A stretch of DNA of 6,599 nt, taken from assembly GCA_018882545.1 (NCBI GenBank), contig VERS01000124.1:1-6599 (forward strand), read 5' to 3'. Shown in pieces: positions 1 to 6,599 of this stretch (position 1 is its first letter; every line of letters starts with the position of its first letter). This stretch comes from Mycobacterium sp. (lineage in GTDB: Bacteria > Actinomycetota > Actinomycetes > Mycobacteriales > Mycobacteriaceae). The notes under the pieces were generated by a model that saw nothing but the letters and a program-made list of their open reading frames with translations, was not told the DNA's origin and searched no databases. The translations under genes and the position numbers were made by a program.

Positions 1-97
1 CGGCCGGGCCGTGGGTGGTCAGCGGCTGGGGCGCCGGGATCTGTCGGGGGGGTCGCCCGGTCAGGCCGATCGAGGTGTCAAGCTGATCGTCGGTCAC
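1..97 (-). CDS. parA: ParA/Soj-family chromosome-partitioning ATPase, N-terminal fragment
   Basis: The first 32 codons of a minus-strand gene run off the left edge. It starts with GTG at 97-95 and begins V-T-D-D-Q-L-D-T-S. The stretch GLTGRPPRQIPAPQPL followed by TTHGPA is the basic, proline-rich leader that precedes the Walker A motif in the actinobacterial Soj/ParA paralogue next to scpA/scpB (Rv1708 in M. tuberculosis, by recall). The Walker A motif itself would lie just outside the window. The start is supported by AGGAG seven bases upstream and by a -10-like TAGACT further up. The family is a deviant-Walker ATPase acting on the nucleoid in segregation. This is the orphan copy near xerD, probably distinct from the parAB locus near the origin. 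It lies directly downstream of xerD with no gene between. Identification rests on the leader alone, so it is good but not absolute. Confidence 0.8.
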   Translation of the reverse strand, partial: MTDDQLDTSIGLTGRPPRQIPAPQPLTTHGPA

Positions 98-104
98 GCC
101 CCAA

Positions 105-109
105 CTCCT
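105..109 (-). promoter_or_regulatory. Ribosome binding site of the parA-like gene
   Basis: The minus strand reads AGGAG followed by seven bases and then GTG. This is the clearest Shine-Dalgarno sequence in the left part of the window. It fixes the start of the partial parA-like gene at 97. Confidence 0.7.
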
Positions 110-161
110 AAACCGGCCCCCCGGATCGGGCGAACCGGCGGCGAGGCGAGCATCGCCGCAA

Positions 162-167
162 AGTCTA
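162..167 (-). promoter_or_regulatory. Candidate -10 element for the parA-like gene
   Basis: The minus strand reads TAGACT, which fits the mycobacterial SigA-type -10 pattern TANNNT, in a small AT-richer island of an otherwise GC-rich gap. Transcription would start near 155, leaving a leader of roughly 55-60 nt before the GTG. No convincing -35 is seen at 17-18 bases, which is common in mycobacterial promoters. This suggests the parA-like gene can be transcribed independently of xerD. The call is motif-based only. Confidence 0.4.
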
Positions 168-226
168 TCCATGACCGCCGGCCGGTTGCGGGCGCATGGC
201 CGTTAACGATCGCGGCGAACCGGTCA

Positions 227-251
227 CCGGGTCCGTCCCGGGAGGTCGGAC
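227..251 (-). terminator. Weak hairpin after xerD (possible terminator)
   Basis: Just past the xerD stop there are two competing short inverted repeats. CCGGG/CCCGG (227-231 with 237-241) has a 5-nt loop, and GTCCG/CGGAC (231-235 with 247-251) has an 11-nt loop. Each stem is only 5 bp and no T-run follows on the transcribed strand. A rho-independent terminator without a U-tract is possible, but chance pairing in GC-rich DNA is just as plausible. Confidence 0.22.
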
Positions 252-262
252 AGCCGGGGCGC

Positions 263-1212
263 TCAGGCCCTCGGGTGGGCACCCGCCCACACCTCCCGCA
301 GCGCGTTGACCGTCACCAATGTGTAGATCTGGGTGGTGGTGACCGAGGCGTGGCCCAGCAACTCCTGCACCACCCGTACATCGGCACCGCCGTCGAGCAG
401 ATGGGTGGCAAACGAATGCCGCAACGTGTGCGGGGAAACCGCCGCCTTGATCCCCGCCCGCTCGGCGGTGTCCTGCAACACCTGCCAGGCGCTCTGTCGG
501 GACAGCCGGCCGCCGCGGGCATTGAGAAAGACCGCTCCTCCGGATCCGGCACCCCGGCCCCGCCGGGCCAGATCGGGCCGGCCGCGCACCAGATAGGCAT
601 CGAGCGCGGCGATAGCCGGCCGGCCCACCGGCACCAACCGCTGCTTGCCGCCCTTCCCCTGCAGCAGCACCGACCTGGCCTGGGTGTCGACATCGTCGAC
701 GTCCAAGCCGACCGCTTCGGAGATCCGGGCACCGGTGGAGTAGAGCACCTCCAGCAGGGCCCGGTTGCGCAGGGTGAGCGGACCGTCGGTGGGCGCCTCC
801 CCGCCGGCTCCCTCCAGCAGTGCGAGCACCTCGTCGAGGGCCAGGCTCTTGGGCAGCCGGCGGGCCGGCGTCGGCGGCTTGACGGCGCGCGCCACGTCCA
901 GGTCGATGACACCCTCCGCCGCGGCGAATCGGTGCAGACCCCGCACCGCGATCAGGGCGCGGGCGGCCGACACCGCGGACAGTGCCGCGGCTCCGGCGTC
1001 GGGATCGCCCTTGCGCAGAGCCACCAGGAACTCACTGACGTCGGCTTCGGCGACATCGCGGAGATCGGCGACCCCGCGCGACGACAGATGGTCGATGTAG
1101 CGGCGCAGATCGCGCCGGTAGGAACTGATGGTGTTCGCCGCGACCCCGCGTTCGATGGTGAGGTGGTCGAGGTACCCCTGGATCTGGGTTTCCAGCGCGA
1201 CGGCGAAGGTCG

Positions 1213-1216
<4 letters not shown>
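263..1216 (-). CDS. xerD: Tyrosine recombinase XerD
   Basis: Site-specific tyrosine recombinase. With XerC it resolves chromosome dimers at dif in the septal region, under FtsK control. The product is 317 aa, normal for the family. Residues about 8-110 form the N-terminal SAM-like core-binding domain, and about 125-310 the catalytic domain. All six catalytic residues are visible: Arg164 in TGARISE, Lys188 in QGKGGK, His263 and Arg266 in [13 protein letters not shown], His289 in LLGHAS, and Tyr298 in TTTQIYT. The ATG at 1216 overlaps the TGA of the upstream Nudix gene as ATGA. There is no clear Shine-Dalgarno, so translation is probably coupled to the preceding gene. The frame is open well upstream (to 1624), but that part is the Nudix gene in another frame. 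The name XerD rather than XerC rests on synteny with Rv1701 and closeness to a parA-like gene; the recombinase class is certain. Confidence 0.95.
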
Positions 1217-3743
<2,527 letters not shown>

Positions 3744-4679
3744 TTACTGCACCGTCACCGAGGCGGCGCCGGCACCTACTCCGTAACTGCCGGGCGAGGC
3801 GCCGGCGATCATGCTCTGCAATGCCAGCACGGCGGTGATCCGCCCCGATGCGGCACCGATGTCGTCCACCGTGCTCACCGCTCGGGCCATCCCGGCCTCG
3901 CCCCGGACAACTGCGACTGCGGCCACCCCGGTCGCGGATCCGTCCCGGCCGGCGAGCACGACTCCACGCCCGTGCGGGGCCAGCGCCGAGGCGAACCGCG
4001 CCACCCCCAATCCCTGGGTTCCGGCGTCCTCCGACAGCGCTCCCCCGGTGATGACGACGGCGGTGTCGGCCGGGGCGAGCCGGTTGCCGTAGGCCAGAAA
4101 TCCGGTGTCCCGGAGTGCCGCCAGCACGGTGTCCCGGGCCTCGTCCCCGACCGGCGGGACCTTCGGGTCGCGGTTGATCATTACCGCGGTGCCCAGCAGG
4201 TCTCCCGCCTGTGCGCTGGGATCAACCAGGGTGGTGTCCAGCCGCGCACCGGCCGGGACGACGGGTGAATTGACCACCGAGCGAAGCTTCTCCGCGGAGT
4301 TGCCGTCAACGAACTCGGCGGTCAGGCTGATCGTGCCGGTGACCGTACCGCCAGACTGGCCCACCATCTGGGACACCGCATCAACGTCGCCGTCCTCGGC
4401 GTCAGGGGTGCGGAACAGCACCACCGACTTTCCGGCCAGCGCGTCGCGGACGATCCGACCGGACATTTGGGCATCGAATCGATCTGCTGCGGCCAATCTC
4501 TGGCTCAGCGCGTCACTGTCGGCGCTGATCGCGCGGATCTGAGCCTGCAGCTCGCCGTTTTCCAAACGCAACCCGGAGACGATCGGCCCGGATAGCAGCC
4601 GCGCTCCCAGGACCACACCGAGGGCCAGTGCCAGGACCACCGCCGCCAGCCAGTAGGAGCTCCGTCTCGCGGACCTCAC
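3744..4679 (-). CDS. mctB: MctB/SteB-like membrane-anchored coiled-coil envelope protein (DUF3186 family)
   Basis: Orthologue, by recall, of M. tuberculosis Rv1698, which is annotated as the copper-efflux/outer-membrane channel MctB, and of corynebacterial SteB, which works with SteA to activate a septal peptidoglycan hydrolase. The 311-aa product begins with a basic segment (Arg2, Arg5, Arg6), then one hydrophobic helix at about 9-29 and a predicted coiled coil at about 36-66. The remainder is a long soluble domain ending in the conserved-looking STVDDIGAASGRIT (269-282). The positive-inside pattern suggests N-in, C-out, with the bulk outside the cytoplasmic membrane. There is no cysteine and only one histidine (His236), so no obvious copper site. 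The GTG start at 4679 lies one base after the steA TGA, indicating coupling, and it aligns with the Rv1698 N-terminus. The family assignment is firm; which of the two functions applies is unsettled. Confidence 0.92.
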   Translation of the reverse strand: MRSARRSSYWLAAVVLALALGVVLGARLLSGPIVSGLRLENGELQAQIRAISADSDALSQRLAAADRFDAQMSGRIVRDALAGKSVVLFRTPDAEDGDVDAVSQMVGQSGGTVTGTISLTAEFVDGNSAEKLRSVVNSPVVPAGARLDTTLVDPSAQAGDLLGTAVMINRDPKVPPVGDEARDTVLAALRDTGFLAYGNRLAPADTAVVITGGALSEDAGTQGLGVARFASALAPHGRGVVLAGRDGSATGVAAVAVVRGEAGMARAVSTVDDIGAASGRITAVLALQSMIAGASPGSYGVGAGAASVTVQ

Positions 4680-4680
4680 C

Positions 4681-5862
4681 TCAGGTGATCCAGTTCTGTA
4701 ACCATTGCGAGCAGCGCTGCCAGTAGTGGGTCAGCCAGTCGACGATCGCGGTGTCGGTCTGTGACACCCACAGCGCAGCGATGACGGCCAGCAGCACGGC
4801 CAACACCAGCAGCGCGATCGCGCCGCCGGAGATGTGGCTGCGGTACAGCGTCGCAACAGCTTTTGCGTCGACGAGTTTCTCGCCGACTTTCAGCCGGGTC
4901 AGGAAGGTCGACGGGTTGCTCTGCGCGCGGGTGCGGTCGAAAAAGTCCTCGATGTTCGCCGACTGACCGGCGGTGACGATCAATGACGCCCCATGATGCT
5001 CAACGAGCAGCAACGCCAGATCGCAGGCCGATCCGGCGGCCGGGAACGTCATGGCGCCGATACCAAGATCCTGGATCCGTTCCAGGCCGCGGGCATGGCC
5101 GTCGGCGTCGGCGGGCAGTACGACCTCGGCGCCGCAGCGCAGGACCTCGGCACTCATCTGCTCCGGGTTGCCGACGATGAGTTGGGGACGGTAGCCCCCC
5201 GACCGCAGGATGACCGCCCCGGCGCCGACGCCGACCAAGACCGGCTGGTACTCCTTGATGAACGGCTTGAGCGCCTTGAGGTCCTCCGTGGCGCCGGGGC
5301 CGTCGGAGACCACCACAACGTGCCGTCGGTAGACGTCGACCTCGACATCGGGAATCCCGATGCCGTCGATCAGCAGTGGACTCTCGCTGCGGATGAACTC
5401 GATGGTGTTGCCGGCGAAGGCCTCCAGATGGTGAACCAACCCAACCTTCGCGTCGTGCATCAGGTCGGCGACCTCTTCATCGGTGCGCTCAACGCCGTGG
5501 ACCAGCCTGCGGTCACCGGAGTACACCCCACCGTCGTGCAGCCTGACCTTGCCGCCGTCCTTGACCTTCTTGAAGACGTCCGGGCCGGCGTTGTCGATCA
5601 ACGCGATGTTGTTGGCCAGCAGCACCTCGGGGCCGAGATTGGGGTAGCGACCGGAGATCGACGGCGAGGCGTTGACCACCCCGACGACACCGGCGTCGAC
5701 CAGAGCGTCGGCGGTCACTCGGTCGAGGTCGAGGATGTCGAGCACCGCGATGTCGCCGGGGCCGACCCTGCGCAGCAACCGGTCGACGTCACGGTCGACC
5801 CGGGCGGGCCCGACGATGCCCGGCCGTGCAGAGGATCTCGAGAGAAGCGCTGACATCTTCAT
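4681..5862 (-). CDS. steA: SteA, cell-separation protein with thiamine-pyrophosphokinase-like domain
   Basis: Orthologue, by recall, of M. tuberculosis Rv1697 (same length, 393 aa) and of corynebacterial SteA, which partners SteB at the septum in the RipC-FtsEX cell-separation pathway. The N-terminal half (about 15-165) contains motifs such as SGRYPNLGPEVLLANN and AGNTIEFIRSESPLLIDG. Residues about 180-300 resemble the thiamine pyrophosphokinase fold: a YRPQLIVGNPEQ loop (224-235), LPADADGHA (249-257) and CDLALLLVEHHGA (280-292). A transmembrane helix at about 346-366 is followed by a tail with Trp376, Trp381, Trp387 and Trp391. Position 232 is Asn where the family loop carries Asp. The start is ATG at 5862, matching the homologue. 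It lacks a recognisable Shine-Dalgarno, and an in-frame TTG at 5916 would add 18 residues. Ligand and enzymatic activity are unknown. Confidence 0.92.
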   Translation of the reverse strand: MKMSALLSRSSARPGIVGPARVDRDVDRLLRRVGPGDIAVLDILDLDRVTADALVDAGVVGVVNASPSISGRYPNLGPEVLLANNIALIDNAGPDVFKKVKDGGKVRLHDGGVYSGDRRLVHGVERTDEEVADLMHDAKVGLVHHLEAFAGNTIEFIRSESPLLIDGIGIPDVEVDVYRRHVVVVSDGPGATEDLKALKPFIKEYQPVLVGVGAGAVILRSGGYRPQLIVGNPEQMSAEVLRCGAEVVLPADADGHARGLERIQDLGIGAMTFPAAGSACDLALLLVEHHGASLIVTAGQSANIEDFFDRTRAQSNPSTFLTRLKVGEKLVDAKAVATLYRSHISGGAIALLVLAVLLAVIAALWVSQTDTAIVDWLTHYWQRCSQWLQNWIT

Positions 5863-5912
5863 GGCAGCGATTGTGTCGGCGGGCCGCTGCGTCGGCGTGG
5901 AGGCGCGCCGTA

Positions 5913-5942
5913 CCAATAGCCCCAGAAGTTTATTTCTGTCAC
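5913..5942 (-). promoter_or_regulatory. Candidate promoter for steA
   Basis: The gap upstream of steA is locally AT-rich. Two -10 options exist on the minus strand. TAAACT at 5932-5927 fits TANNNT but has a poor -35 (CCCTGT). TATTGG at 5918-5913 is a poorer -10, but lies 18 bases after GTGACA at 5942-5937, which matches five of six bases of TTGACA. Either would serve steA independently of recN, and either would overlap or abut the MtrA-like box. Which one is used cannot be decided from sequence. Confidence 0.35.
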
Positions 5943-5955
5943 ATGAGTAACAGGG
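5938..5955 (+). promoter_or_regulatory. Tandem 9-mer resembling an MtrA binding site
   Basis: The plus strand reads GTCACATGA immediately followed by GTAACAGGG: two copies of GT(C/A)ACA spaced exactly nine bases apart. The essential mycobacterial response regulator MtrA is reported to bind direct repeats of GTCACAgcg-like 9-mers. The site is 76 bp upstream of the steA ATG and overlaps the candidate promoter. The match was made by eye against a remembered consensus. Confidence 0.45.
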
Positions 5956-5986
5956 CCCGCGCGGGGGTCACCGTCCCGAGCGGGCC
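5954..5986 (-). terminator. GC hairpin over the recN stop codon (probable terminator)
   Basis: A perfect 7-bp inverted repeat, GGCCCGC (5954-5960) and GCGGGCC (5980-5986), encloses one mismatch and a further 4-bp stem CGGG/CCCG (5962-5965 with 5975-5978) around a 9-nt loop. The recN TGA (5970-5968) lies in that loop. On the transcribed strand it is followed by CTGTTACTC, a weak U-tract, consistent with the U-poor terminators often proposed in mycobacteria. It would separate recN transcription from steA. Confidence 0.45.
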
Positions 5987-6599
5987 GCCGCGAGCAGTTC
6001 GCGCGCATGCGCGCGCCCGGTGTCGGACTCCCCCAGACCGGCGAGCATGCGGGCCAACTCGGCAACCCGCTGATCATCGTCGAGGCGACGCACCTCGCTG
6101 GCGCCTCCGCCGCTGTCCACCACCAGGTGGGTGTCGGCGTACGCGGCGACCTGCGGCAGGTGGGTGACGACGATGACCTGGCGGGGTTGCGCAAGCCGGG
6201 CCAGTCGGCGTCCGATCTGTACCGCAGCCCGGCCGCCGACCCCGGCGTCGACTTCGTCGAAGACCATCGTGGTGCCCTCCGCCGAGGCGGCCAGCACCAC
6301 TTCCAGGGCCAGCATCACCCGGGACAATTCGCCGCCGGAGGCACTTTTGTTCAGCGGAAGCAGATCGGTCCCACGATGCGCGGCGAATCCGAACTCGACC
6401 AGATCGACGCCCTCGGACCCGGCATGGACGAGTTGTCCGGATGCCGTCCGCAGCGGGGCGGCGTCGTCCACCCGCGCTGCCAGGGTGGTGACGCTGATCT
6501 GGAAGTCGGCGTCGGCCATCGCCAGGCCGGACAATTCCTCGGCGACCGCGCGCGCCAACCCGCCGGCCGCCCGGGTTCGCAGTGCGGTCAGTTCGGCCG
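5968..6599 (-). CDS. recN: DNA repair protein RecN, C-terminal part
   Basis: SMC-like ATPase that acts early in double-strand break repair, tethering DNA ends for recombination. Only about 210 C-terminal codons are present and the gene continues past the right edge; the frame is open to 6597. Visible motifs in order are the ABC signature SASGGELSRVMLALEVVL (around 6340-6290), Walker B with D-loop TMVFDEVDAGVGGRAA (around 6275-6225) and the switch-histidine segment VVTHLPQVAAYAD (around 6180-6140). Together they form the C-terminal half of the ATPase head. The Walker A half and the coiled coil lie outside the window. The gene ends TGA at 5968, 105 bp before steA. The SOS-type promoter expected for recN is also outside the window. 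Confidence 0.95.
   Translation of the reverse strand, partial: AELTALRTRAAGGLARAVAEELSGLAMADADFQISVTTLAARVDDAAPLRTASGQLVHAGSEGVDLVEFGFAAHRGTDLLPLNKSASGGELSRVMLALEVVLAASAEGTTMVFDEVDAGVGGRAAVQIGRRLARLAQPRQVIVVTHLPQVAAYADTHLVVDSGGGASEVRRLDDDQRVAELARMLAGLGESDTGRAHARELLAAARSGR

Noticed and set aside
4993..5853. Plus-strand open frame of 286 codons opposite steA.
   Set aside because: It is entirely antisense to steA, which has clear family motifs and the expected length. The Asp/Val/Gln-rich shadow is typical of the complementary frame.

Overview
This window is a GC-rich stretch from an actinobacterium, almost certainly a mycobacterium (Mycobacterium/Mycolicibacterium type). The proteins match, by recall and not by search, the M. 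tuberculosis block recN (Rv1696) - Rv1697 - Rv1698 - pyrG (Rv1699) - Rv1700 - xerD (Rv1701) in the same order and orientation. Every credible gene lies on the minus strand, so transcription runs from right to left. The long plus-strand open frames are antisense shadows, as expected at this GC content.

Layout in transcription order. Positions 6599-5968 hold the C-terminal third of recN (a DNA-repair SMC-like ATPase), cut by the right edge. A strong GC hairpin sits over the recN stop codon, followed by a short AT-richer gap (5863-5967). That gap carries candidate promoter elements and a tandem GTCACA/GTAACA 9-mer resembling an MtrA box. Next comes a tight cluster: steA (5862-4681), mctB/steB (4679-3744), a 151-bp gap, pyrG (3592-1829), a Nudix ADP-ribose pyrophosphatase (1836-1213) and xerD (1216-263). 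The junctions are very close: a 1-nt gap for steA/mctB, an 8-nt overlap for pyrG/Nudix and a 4-nt ATGA overlap for Nudix/xerD. After a 165-bp intergenic stretch, the first 32 codons of a ParA/Soj-type ATPase gene run off the left edge (97-1). This last gene is too short here to be picked up by ORF length.

How the genes work together: apart from CTP synthase and the Nudix hydrolase, the block deals with chromosome maintenance and daughter-cell separation. RecN acts in break repair, XerD in chromosome dimer resolution, the ParA-like protein in segregation (its usual neighbours scpA/scpB would lie beyond the left edge), and SteA/SteB in septal peptidoglycan splitting. Translational coupling suggests co-expression from steA, or at least from pyrG, to xerD.

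I do not see a previously undescribed system. The observations most worth checking are the MtrA-like box in front of the cell-separation genes, the Asp-to-Asn change in SteA's thiamine-pyrophosphokinase-like motif, the functional ambiguity of the mctB/steB product, and the direct xerD-parA adjacency.
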